Assembly (NCBI RefSeq): GCF_000346465.2
Contig: NC_034011.1
Span: 8,266,040 to 8,330,039, forward strand
Length of the DNA: 64,000 nt
Reading direction: 5' to 3'
Source: Prunus persica
Lineage: Eukaryota > Streptophyta > Magnoliopsida > Rosales > Rosaceae
In this document: positions 13,301 to 23,666 of the stretch, piece by piece
How the letters are laid out: the number at the start of each line of letters is the position of its first letter
How positions within the stretch are numbered: the stretch's first letter is position 1
Notes under the pieces: model-generated
Told to the model about the DNA's origin: nothing
Database searches by the model: none
Seen by the model: the letters and a program-made list of their open reading frames with translations, nothing else
Translations under genes and position numbers: made by a program

Positions 13301-16155
13301 AACTTCCGCCGATTGATTGTATCAATAATTAGATGGCGTCCATAATGGATCTACTTGGTATCTATTCTCTCTCCTTAATCTTGCTCAACCTTTTCTCCTA
13401 AGCACAGGCAGAATATTGTAGAGCTGGCACAATTATGTTCTTTCCTAGTTTATACAAATTTGGATGGTAAATACCTATTCAAGCTTTTTTGACCAGACTG
13501 TCAATGCCAGCCATGATGTCCAGATGGGCAAGGCCACCCCTGTATCAACCTCATGCTAGATAGTGTTAAATCTGCCTTACTGTTCATGCATTTTGTAGCA
13601 GTTTAACATCAAAGAAAAACCAGGATTGTTCTCTTAAGATTGAATGTCAAGCGAAGAGCCTACTGGGCAAGCATAATTAGGGTGCTGTACAGGTCCAAAC
13701 TTAGCATAATTGTGGTTGAAGCTATGAAGCTTCTTCGGAAACTTTTGAGTGCATGAAAATCTCTTGTGCTTGTCTTCTCCTCCTTGCTCTTCTACTCTTC
13801 CTAAGGATGTCTCAGCAATTGTTTACTGCTTGCATGTTTATGCAGTAACCACATACAATACAACACCCTTTTAACCTTGATATACAAGGACCTTAAAACT
13901 CATCCTGTCTTGACCCCTTATTAGTAGTACTCCCAATCCTAACCCCTCTACTACTATACACCCGTCCTCATGAATTTCAAGCCATTAACTGATGCTGTCT
14001 GGAACAATACGGGAATCCTTTTTCAGATACCTTTAACCACTTAACACCTCCACAACTTCACAAAGCCTCACAAGTATAATAACATCTCACCTATATCTCA
14101 AAGAGCTATGAAATTCTGAACTAGTGTTTAACAATAACAATGTAGACTAGCGAAGCATATCTCACTCCAAACTAACATAATAAGGGAAAATCAAATTCCA
14201 GATGTAGTAACAACTAATAACAATTTATTCACGAAACAACAGACCATACTAAAAGCTGCTAGACAAAGAAATATATATATCCAACAATAGAACAAAGGAA
14301 TTGGCCTACTAACCACTCTTGAAGAAAAACGAATATCATTTCAAATGCGTCCTTTGGAAGTGTTACACCTAGCTCTTCTTGAAGCTCCCTCCTGATATAT
14401 AAATTACTATGTCTCAGTAACAAGCACACTTCAGGCAGCTCTAAATTTTAACAACAAAATACACAGGATAATTGGCATGACTGTCTCATGCACAAAAGGG
14501 GAGGTGGAGCAGTAACTTGAAGAAATAAGGAGATAAATACTTCAATTCAGAAATAGGTAAATTCTGTAATAGGCACTTCTGTATAAACTCATTACCAATC
14601 TTCTAAAACAATATCTACTATTGAAAAATGGAAATTCTATTAGCATCACCTTGTACAAGGCATGTAAAAGGGATACATTCATAAAAACTAATTCCAAAGT
14701 AATTTTATTCTATACAAAGCAATAGTGACCAATGTCAGCTTCCTCATAGCAGTTAATAGAGGAAACAAGAAAATATATAATATGAAATGGACTGGATCAA
14801 AGAACCAAAACTGTAAAGCTTGGCTGAGAAAAGGGAAAATAAAGATAGTAAGCAAATTGGCTGCCTTCAATATTAATGCCACCACACCTAAAATGATCAA
14901 AGAAAAAAAAAAAGAATTTATTATGCTAAAAGGTCCATCTCCATATAGGCCTAACTCTTGGAATTTGGCATGCAATCCCTAACATGAGAATTAGGGACTA
15001 GTATTCTCCTAAAGGAAGACAAAAGTGCCTATCTGCTAAGGCCTTCAACTTCTTAGGTTCGTATGAGCTTTGAACTTTGTTATCATTTTATCAATCAAAT
15101 TTTAGAAAGCCTAGAAAGTTTAAAAACCTCTATGAACTTGAAATCCCACAATATCACTGTATCAAGAAGAAAGTAAAAAGAGTCACACAAATAGCAACTA
15201 AAAAGTACAATACAATCAGCCACACTTAGCACAAAACAGTAGACTATCCAGATGAATCGCACTAAAAGGAGCTTGATTAAACAAGTAAAAACCAGGGTGG
15301 CTGCTCAAATGACTTTATAAGTAAACTGGTTATGATTTGTACATGTATTGTAAAAGGAAAATATAGTACAAGCAGTAAGTGTCTGTTACAAGAAAGGGTA
15401 ATGAAGCTAGCTACCGAGCTGTTACGAGTGACGAATCACCAGCGGATATGTGTCCAGCACTTGAGATATCCCACAGCCCCGCCCATGAATCCTTGCAGTC
15501 AGCTCGTCGTTGGATAAGAAGTTCCTGTGTACTCTCAGCAAAAATCCACACATGTACAGCTCGATGGTAATCTCCGTCTCGATGAACATCTCCCCTACAT
15601 GGGCATCAATAGTATTCATAGATAAGAATATATGTCACAACATAGAGGGTGATAAAAACCATGAAACTTTCAATCAGAGTTACTGGTCATCAGCACAAAA
15701 TTCTTCAAAAAGCAGAAACATTGCATATTGCCATCAGTAAAATCAGCTACCATGAGAACATCAAGCATGTCTACTTCTGCATACATTTAAACTGAAGATT
15801 TAAAGAAGGGCAAACAATTGGTTGGATTCTTTTCAATTCATCAACTCAATTGACTCAAAAAAAAAAAAAAAAAAAAAAGTGACTGATTGAAGGGCTTTCC
15901 TAAATAAATATCTTTTCCACAACGTGTTCTGTTTGTTTCTCGATAAATTACAAGAAAAGAGTGAACGCAATCAAACAAATTTCCTCACTTTCTTCCTTGC
16001 TTGATTCTTCGTGTAAAATCTGGGTAATCAAAAGGAAAAGAGAAAGAGGAGGTTTGGGTTTTAGCTTGCCTGGGCTTGGAAATGCCGGTCTTCTCTCCGG
16101 TTTTGGTGAGGACGTCAAAGAACTCTTCTTGTGTATGAGCATCAACCTCCGCCAT
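692..16155 (-). CDS. NUDX3: Nudix hydrolase 3 / dipeptidyl peptidase III-like fusion protein, 21 exons
   Basis: Two-domain enzyme of the plant NUDX3 family: an N-terminal Nudix hydrolase joined to a peptidase M49 (dipeptidyl peptidase III) domain, probably cytosolic. Exons read on the minus strand: 16155-16070, 15594-15415, 14391-14314, 11893-11797, 11449-11316, 10796-10715, 9890-9804, 9413-9307, 8936-8765, 8685-8432, 7810-7729, 6194-6129, 5874-5797, 5680-5585, 5138-5032, 4912-4744, 2458-2375, 2103-2009, 1934-1844, 1759-1613, 754-692. All junctions keep frame and give 784 residues; the Arabidopsis protein is about 770. The Nudix box spans residues 76-98 (GHISAGD...RELQEELGV), with Asp where the first consensus Glu is usual. 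The zinc site is HECCH at about 602-606, with EEAKAD at 635-640 as the third-ligand helix. The start MAEVDAHTQEEFFDVLTKTG fits the family. Intron 1 uses a GC donor; all others are GT-AG. Introns 3 and 16 exceed 2 kb. The exon model is by eye; identity is very likely. Confidence 0.93.
3995..4136. repeat. Two-copy tandem repeat (74 bp) in intron 16 of NUDX3
   Basis: The segment beginning ATGTTTATGTTGTCTGCTG recurs 74 bp later with very few changes. A shorter related piece lies near 3888, and a short CATTCACCAGAAAC motif brackets the array (about 3962 and 4174). It lies wholly inside an intron of 2.3 kb. Confidence 0.8.
7359..7394. repeat. (GA)n microsatellite in NUDX3 intron 11
   Basis: About 17 uninterrupted GA units. 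A shorter AG tract lies at about 5420-5442 in another intron of the same gene. Both are likely length-polymorphic. Confidence 0.95.
8950..9328. repeat. 188/191-bp tandem duplication across the exon 8 splice donor of NUDX3
   Basis: Unit A (8950-9137) and unit B (9138-9328) are nearly identical; the main differences are in a CA-rich tract. Unit B includes the last 22 bases of exon 8 and its GT donor (minus strand, exon end at 9307). Unit A therefore carries a second copy of that exon end and donor, at about 9116, inside intron 8. The next exon begins at 8936. If the second donor were used, exon 8 would gain about 190 bases and meet stop codons, so the outer donor is the productive one. Confidence 0.93.
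10425..10700. repeat. Intronic block also found beside the PPR gene
   Basis: This piece of NUDX3 intron 6 matches 33336-33510 in the same orientation at high identity, except that the copy beside the PPR gene lacks about 80 internal bases. Shared landmarks are CTGAATCATGGTGCCAACCA and, near the right end, a stretch including ACATAATTTACTAAAGGAAT. Confidence 0.85.
12003..12680 (-). mobile_element. Possible retroposed fragment with poly(A) end, minus strand
   Basis: On the minus strand the segment ends in TTTCTATTC followed by an A-rich run (T-rich at 12003-12022 on the plus strand). This is the usual look of the 3' end of a retroposed transcript or L1-type LINE. No reading frame was recognised in the rest, and the left and right ends are approximate. 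It lies in intron 3 of NUDX3, beside an RTE-type LINE remnant. Confidence 0.35.
12715..13230 (-). mobile_element. Decayed RTE-type LINE fragment (end of reverse transcriptase ORF)
   Basis: Translating the minus strand across frames and stops gives GWTTWRQTSGLLCD, then RIPNRLKRKFYRTVQRP and VLYGA, followed further on by HRPLDA. These match the conserved order near the C-terminus of plant RTE-clade LINE polymerases (GWxKWR..SGVLCDRR.P..LKGKFYRT..RPA.LYG, then GH.QRRP.DAP). Several stop codons and frameshifts show that it is an old, dead copy. It sits in intron 3 of NUDX3 in the same orientation as the gene. Confidence 0.75.
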
Positions 16156-17193
16156 TGGTCGCTACTGTCAGTCGGTCCGATTGCAGAGATAGATTATACT
16201 TCGATTTTAATTTATCAGTTCACGCGATTGCTTTGTTCTCATTTTCCAACATAGCAGCTGATGCGATCATGCGACACTTCTTTAATTTTTTTTTGGTTGC
16301 AAGCATCTGATGCGATACTTTGCTTTTGCTTTGTTTACGCAATGGCATTGACTTGAGTCACCTTGGGTGAAAGTCAATATTTTGCTTCGTTTTACCACCC
16401 CTAATATTTTGCCTAGTTTTACCATCTAATTAAACTCATCTAACGGTAATTAATGAAGTGGTGTGGAGAGGTAATGCTCTTTTCTTTCGCTTCACTTCAC
16501 CCCTGATAAAAACTTATAAGAGGTGACATGGAGCTTACATCCTCTGATCCTCTCCGGTGCAATTCAAAACTCTATTTCCCTCCTATTAAGTTGATGTATA
16601 TTCTAGTATTTGTGTCTCTTAAATCCTGCAATTTGTGCAAAGGGGCCTTTGCTAAGAATATGAGAGGACATACCAGTAAGAGCTAATTCCAGGATGTTTA
16701 TGGGGTCTCTACTAAAGGTGAATGCTCACTCTTCTCTAAATACTCGATCTTCAAAAGTGTTACTTCCTATCTTTGTTTTCATTTTCATTTATTTTTATTG
16801 AATGATTTTTTCTCTGTAACTTTCAATCTTTCTTTGCGTTTTTGGCTGGATGATTTACCCATCACAACCTATTATATGTTGTTTTTAGATCTTAAACATA
16901 GAATGCTATTAAACGAATCCTAAAATTATTCGTTGAACACCACCCTAATATAAGATAAGAAAAGGGCATTGATTGTTTTCAAGGCTACATGGGTCAGAGA
17001 GAATTTTAAAGAACGCAAGCCCAAGATCTGGACCTAAAACTTACAAGATTGAATGAAGGCCCAACACAACTCCACACCAAAAAGCATACCGAACTGGATC
17101 TGCAACAGTGAAACCAAAGAAAAGGGGGAGAGAGACCTAAGCTGCTACTGATCAGAAGACAAAGGAATACATGTAACAACAGCAGCAAAAGCA
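16156..17193. promoter_or_regulatory. Head-to-head intergenic region of NUDX3 and PFD6
   Basis: The two start codons diverge across about 1.0 kb, so both 5' UTRs and promoters must lie here. No obvious TATA box is placed convincingly for either gene. The short open frames in this interval have no support. Confidence 0.55.
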
Positions 17194-19384
17194 ATGGCGT
17201 CGTCGTCAGCTCTTCGAGAGCTTCAGCGCGAATTGGAGGCCAAAGCTAACGATCTCAGCAAAATTCAGAAAGGCAAGTCGTAGCTGTATGCATATACACT
17301 TATACTTAATATGTAAAACCCTAACATGGCATTCGCTCTTTCAGATATTTCAAAGAATCACCAAGTGAGAAAGAAGTACACTATTCAGCTAGGCGAAAAC
17401 GAGCTCGTTCTCAAGGTCACCTTCTGTCTCGATTGTGCTTTCTCTATTTTCTGTTTGGTTACCGGGAAAACGAAGTCAGCTCTTGTTATGATTTTTACAT
17501 AAGCTGAGACGCTAAATTTCATTTAAATAGCTTTTTTCTTTTTTCAGAATACTTGAAGTGATTTTCTGCTAAATTGATTACCTGATATCTGATGTATATG
17601 CAAAATTTTCATTTAGTTGGAAGCTAATGGGCTTTGTTGTAGTGTTTATAATCTCATGGTTATTGGTTAGTGATTTACTGTTGGATCGAATACTGATATG
17701 ATTGCTTGTGTTTGTAGGAATTGGATCTCCTGAGCGAAGACGCCAATGTTTTCAAATTGATCGGTCCGGTTCTTGTGAAGCAGGATTTGGCAGAGGCTAG
17801 GGCCAATGTGCGCAAGAGAATCGAATACATCTCTGCTGAACTGTATGTTTCTGTTTCATTTGTTTATATGTGTATAAATATAATATTATGGTTTATACTC
17901 TGCACTTGCAATATTTACACTAGTTTAGTTTATCATTTCAAATTTTAACTTTATGGATTATTGTTGTTGTTAGTTTAGCATCTATTTGATGAAAATGACC
18001 CAAATGGAGATTAAACCCGGCTGCATTTCTCAACACTGACTTTATCAATAAGTAACTCTTGTATTTTTTTCGTGTGAACAATTTCAGAATTTCAGAATTT
18101 TGTGAGAAAAGTGAGAGTTTAGATCGAATGTTGAAATTAGTCAAACCAATTTAATAATTTTTTGGTAAATTTAAAATTATAACTAATTTATGTTAAATGA
18201 TAGGCCTTGATCATTGATCTTAATGCTGGAAAGTGAAACGAATCTAACTAAAGCCTTTTCTTTTCTGAAACTGCATATGGTACACAGTTTCCATATCAAA
18301 TATATACGATTTATGATATGCTGTATAAAGGCCAAACCATCAACAAGCTTCTTTGAGGGTAAATTTCTCCCCATCAGATGGGGAAGGACCAAGGGTGCAC
18401 TAGCATAACGAAAAACGCAGCTCTGCACTAATAGCTATCAATTTCATGGATGTTGAATTGCTTACTATAAAGCAAGACGTACTAGTACTGAGTTTTCACA
18501 AAATGATGTGTAATGGTCTCTGTTCATTGGAATGAGTTGTGTACATTCACGGTGAAGGATGTCCATTATTTCTTAAGAGGATGTTCAATGTATTCATATG
18601 CTTATTACCTTCATATATGTGATTGTGGGCCTAAGAAATAAATATCTAAAGAAATGGGACTGTTTGGTTAAATCCCAAAAAAATGGAGAGGAATGGATAA
18701 ATTGGGTGTTGAGTTCAATTATAACCAGGTTTTGGTGTGTCTTTCTCTGAAGCTGTGTATTCTGTGCATAAGCTTATCTTGAGAAACCTTTTTCGTGGGA
18801 ATTGTTAGATGGATCTCATACCAGTTATATGCTTTTCTAGACCATAAATTTCTCAAATTTTTTTCCTATCTTTTTCTTGATCATGATTCATCATAATCAT
18901 ATTCATGCGAAACTTGTCTCGCATATGTTTGACACTGAAACTGGTATTTATTCTGTGCAACAGGAAGCGGCTTGATGCTACTCTTCAAGATTTGGAAGAG
19001 AAGCAAAATAGCAAGAAAGAAACGGTTTGTATTCTTCCTTGTTTCTGTGTATCTTAAATGCTCTCATATAATGTCATAGCCGTTCGTACGACCTCTTGAC
19101 TTTGATTGGGTTGTGGTAATATATCTATGGTATTTGAAGAATTAATTTCAGAAAGTGTACAATTAAATTGTTGCATTGGTTTTGTGCCTTCTCCTTTCAC
19201 CTCCTCGTTTTGGAGTTGACTAGGGTGTACTCTGCAAAGAGTCTTAACTACAAGTTAACACCATTCTTAACCAATGTAGACATATATTTCAATATTAATT
19301 GCTTCCATTGGATATGTTGTCTTGCAGATGTTAAAATTACAACAGAGGGCTCAATCTCTCCAGGCTGGAAAAGCAAAGGCATAA
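17194..19384 (+). CDS. PFD6: Prefoldin subunit 6, 5 exons
   Basis: Beta-type subunit of the hexameric prefoldin co-chaperone, which passes unfolded actin and tubulin to the CCT/TRiC chaperonin in the cytosol. Exons: 17194-17272, 17345-17415, 17718-17842, 18964-19024, 19328-19384. They join in frame to 130 residues, the family size. The N-terminal helix holds RELQRELEAKANDLSKIQKD. The middle holds YTIQLGENELVLKELDLL and FKLIGPVLVKQDLAEARANV, the hallmark beta-hairpin segment of prefoldin beta subunits. The C-terminal coiled coil runs from about residue 88 (ELKRLDATLQDLEEKQNSKK) to the GKAKA end. The first intron must use a GC donor (AAAG|GCAAGT): the downstream GT at CAA|GT would shift the frame. 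Intron 3 is about 1.1 kb. Confidence 0.96.
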
Positions 19385-21954
19385 TCTGTTTTAGTAGTTG
19401 TGCTCTCTTTGTCAGAAGTAATGTATTCTATGAGTTTCTGTTGACGCTTGGATGTAGTTTCAGTTTTTTTTTCCTTGTTTGTTCAATATGATATGTAAAC
19501 CTACGAAAGAGGTCATGCCGACACGAAAAATTAGGAGAGTTACTTGTTGATAAAGTCAATGTTGATAAATGCAGCAGGGTTTATTCTCCATTCGGGTGGT
19601 TTTCAACAAATTGATGCTGAATGTATTTTGTATTGAGAAACAACATAGTGGTTGCCCAAACCTCATCTCTGGTCCACAGCACTGGCAGAGCAGATCATAG
19701 CTTTGATGCATTTTATCCCACACGACTTTTAAATGAAAATACCAGGGTGAGTCATTTCTGTCTCCATAAATGATTCAACGAGTCAAGGCTAGCTACACTA
19801 TATGGCACTCAAATTAATGTGTAAACCTCACCCCGGATGTTTTAGCTTTCTAACTTCTTCAAAAAGCATGCTGAGAAGGTAAGCACCCAAATGTTTTTTA
19901 GAACAATTCTCGCAAACTTTGCCTCCAAGGGGACGAAACTATCTACTTCGAACTTAAGCAGGATGTCATGAGAGCATCAAAAGTTGGATCAAAAGAAGGA
20001 AAATGATTTTGAATAAGAATAAATCAGAAGTCCAATCCCTTTTATTAGGGTAACCCCAAAGTACACATATGTACTAAAAAATTAAAAAAAATTCTTTTTG
20101 GGAGTGCCAATAAGTTAACATCACCCAAACAGAAAAGCAGACAAGAAGGGAAGGGAGGCAATCTTTCTAGTTTCCATGGCTTTAAAGATCAAATTCAAGA
20201 TAACCAAACTTCATGCTCATGTTTGATATCAATCTACAGCGCTTAGCCCCCTCCCACATGTTCATCATTCACATAGTCCCGAGTCCAAACCGACTATAAG
20301 AAACCAAAAGATATGATTTCAAATATTGGTTCCACCACCACTTACCCACATGACTTTTATGTCAATATCTATGGTTTTATAGTACAAATTGGTCTCTCTC
20401 ACTCTCTAAATTTTCATTTTCGTATCTTTAACGCCATAATCCCTTAAATTCACTTTGGATGTTCTGCATATTGATGTATGCCGAAACAGTTTAAGCTTTT
20501 GAAGCCAATGATATGTTCTGCATATTGATGTATGCCTAACATGCTACGAGAGAATTTTTTTACAAGAGTCATGAAAGTTCGAACATCCCCATTCCCACTT
20601 CGTTTGTTGGATTGCTGGGTTAGGGGGGGTGGGGAAAAGATGGATGCAGAGTGAGTGATGTTGCACGTGATTGCATTTGCATTATAGTCATGAGTAGTGT
20701 CGAAGAATATACAGGGAATATGAGATATTTGGCAACAATATTCACGTGATTCTGTTTTCAGCCCATCATCAATACTGTCATCCTGAAGAATCCTTCTAAA
20801 AACTTTGGCTATTGTTTTTATATATTTTATTTTAGTGCAAGTGATAGTCTAAATTATAGGGGTTTAAATCTGAAACCTCTTGTCTGCAATTCAAGGCCAT
20901 TTTCTACTGACTTAAAGATCTAAGTGTTTGATGTTATTTTAGTTGGACCATATATCATGTGTGTATATATATATACTCGGCCACCATCATGTACGTCAAG
21001 TGGAGTCCACCTCCACATAGATAAAAACATCATTAAATATTTAAATAATTAAAAATAAAAATAAAAACATAAAAAACTACTTATAAACAAAATAAAATTT
21101 AAAAAGTAGCAAAAAATATATTTTAAAAAATGGAGATTCACTATTATACCCAATATAGGAGTCCGAATTATTTTTTTTTTTAAAAAAAAAAATCCTATAT
21201 GAAATAGACTTTAGAAACACACCCAAAACTCATTTACAACATAACAAAAAGGGCTTTTAACTTCTTTTAAATTACAAAACTGTCATTGATTTCTTAAAAC
21301 AAACCCAACTCCAAAACCTCATTAAAAAAAAAACCAAAACACTCAATAGGGCATCAAAGTAATTTAATAATCAAAATTAAATTCAATAAGGCAAGCTGTC
21401 ATTTTTTGGGTTTTTTTTGGGTTTGTTTATAGAAATTAAATGGTGTAGGGTTTATCTATATTATTAGTGCTAAGAATGGGTATATGACTAAATATCTCTT
21501 AAAAAAATCAAACAAACTCATCTCCCCCTTCTCTCACACCCCACAGCAAAACCCAGAACCTAGCTAAATCCACCCTAACAATCCCCCAGCCCCCTCTGCG
21601 AACCCTATCTCTCTCCCTGTCTTTTCTTCTCTTTCCGTGTCTTTTTCTCTCTCCCCATTTCTTCATCTTTCTCCCCATCTCTATACACACAATCCAGATC
21701 TGAATCTAAGGTTGTTTTGTTGGGTAAGGGTAGTATTTGGATCGGGTTGGCTTGATTGTCTTGAAACTGCTAAGGAGGAATTCCCTGAACTAGCTTTTGA
21801 GGTTTCCCATAGCCAATATATGCAAGAGAAAGAAAGGGGGTTGGGGAAGGGAGGATGTGTTTCAAATTTGGAGTGCGATGGAAGCAATTGTCTGCATTGT
21901 GGGTGTGGTATAGAGACTTGTATGGAGAAGGGTGGATGGAAGGAAGGTTGGGTC
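19385..21954. other. Intergenic, no gene supported
   Basis: This holds the PFD6 3' UTR and then low-complexity AT-rich DNA. A direct repeat starting GATGTTCTGCATATTGATGT occurs near 20459 and 20512. The CT-rich stretch near 21500-21700 resembles a 5' leader, but no coding exon follows it before a repeat insertion at 21955. Open frames on both strands here lack any recognisable domain. Confidence 0.5.
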
Positions 21955-23666
21955 TATTAGAAGTACGCCCTAGAGCCAATCATGAAATGTAAACTCTAAG
22001 GATATTTCACCTAATTAATTAAGGGCATTATGTTGTTTTGAGTAATAATCTTAGTCATTTACTTAACCAACAAGTTCGTGGATCATGAGACATAGGACTT
22101 TAAAAAGTTAAGTTTAGGAGACCTTTTTGTACCATATCCACATCCTAAATGGTTCATGGTCATAGGATAATCAACTGGGCATCGATAATCCACAAAGGCT
22201 ATCGTGCACTGTATCTACTCAATCAAGAGGATGACCGGTCTCGAGTCATTCATGTGGTGACACTAAGATAAATGTATGGGTGTTTAATAGAGAATGAATT
22301 CACTAAATGCAATCAATAGAGAGAACTTGAATGGAAGTTTTAGTTACATGTCAATCTGGATCTCTCAAGTTGGAATAGTGCAAATTAGTCCTTGACCTGA
22401 GGCACCACAAGTTGTCTCATGGAAGCGTCATGGGCCTTTAGCCATGTTGAAGCATTGTGTTCCTCTCGGCATAACCCAAAGATATTACTAGGGTTCATGA
22501 TCAATTCATGGATACATGTGAGTGTATAACAAGGGATCTCTACCTTCAGTAAAGAATGAGGATGCTCAAAAGATGTGACTCAAAAGTGTTTGGCCAAAGG
22601 AACGAGCTAGATCAATAAAATGTATTGTGATCATGCTCCAATGAATGGGCTTGACATGAATTCCGTGCCCCAAATTAGCATGATCAAGATCATTGATTAA
22701 GAGAAGGATGGTATTGCACGGTAATCTGAACTAAATAGGTTCACAACTCCATTCTATATTGGCTTGGGCAACTGTGACATGTTGCTAGACGTCACTTACG
22801 GTTTGTGGAAGCCCTGAGAACAAAATACAATCTAGCTCTCATAAAGGGAGAATTAAAAGGGAGTTTTAATTCACAATCAATCAATAAAGAGTTTGGGATT
22901 GCCCACTATCTTGCCGATTAGAACCTAATGGATCGCACACTAATAAGGTTAAATGAAAGGAAATAAATATAATGTGCATAGACTTATTAATTTAATGGAG
23001 ATTGAATTAATTAAGATAATGAGGGAAAAATGTAGTTTGGGGCTAAACTATAAATTGGGTTCAAGGCCCATTGGGCTTGGACCTATTGGGTTAGTTAAGA
23101 CATGTGGGCATAGTGGGATGACCACATAAGCCCAAGAGGCCCAATAGAGATCCATGGCCAGTTTTACCTAGAGGGAGATTTAGGTCTCCTTCTTGTGGGT
23201 CTATTTAAATGAACTTTGTCGGTTGAGAGAAGTTAGGGTTTTTGAGCTAGTTTCAAGAGAGGAGTTAGAACACCATCAAGCTCCTCCCACCTAGCAAAAA
23301 TCGGCCACCCTAGAAAGTGAACACTAGCATCCTTCCTTCCTAGGTTGCATCATATCCTCCATCTTCCTTGGTGTGGAAAAGTTAGAGATCACTTCCATTG
23401 GTGATTTGGTGAATCTACAAGGCCTTCCATAAGGTGATCAACTCAAAGGATGTTAACCTAGAGTCGTGCTTCAAAGGTAAAGTTTCTACTCTCTCTTTCT
23501 CTTAGTCTAGAATGTCTAAGAGTGGATCAATCTAAACCAAACCTCAAGATACTTGACATTAGTTATGTTATAGCTTAAAGATTAAAATTTAAAGCTTCTG
23601 TTGCCTAAGTGTAGTTGTAACCTTATTTTTGTGGCTAAATATAACTAGGATTTAATGTTTCCTTCA
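21955..23666 (+). mobile_element. Probable solo LTR (about 1.7 kb)
   Basis: The block starts TATTAGAAGTACGCCCTAGA and ends CCTTCA. It is flanked by GGGTC and AGGTC, a near-perfect 5-bp target duplication. It has no coding content but has promoter-like features: TATTTAAATG near 23211 followed by a leader-like GTTAGGGTTT segment near 23230, as in the U3/R part of an LTR. The first bases would be TG in an undamaged LTR, so one change is implied. No internal region or second LTR is seen. The boundaries rest on the flanking 5-mers only. Confidence 0.5.

Noticed and set aside
14688..14982. Open frames of about 90 codons on both strands near 14.7-15.0 kb
   Set aside because: They lie in NUDX3 intron 2 with AT-rich composition; the spliced gene is continuous without them.
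21508..21960. Overlapping open frames on both strands near 21.5-21.96 kb
   Set aside because: CT-rich low-complexity DNA; no homologous domain, no splice partner, and the plus-strand frame runs into the repeat at 21955.
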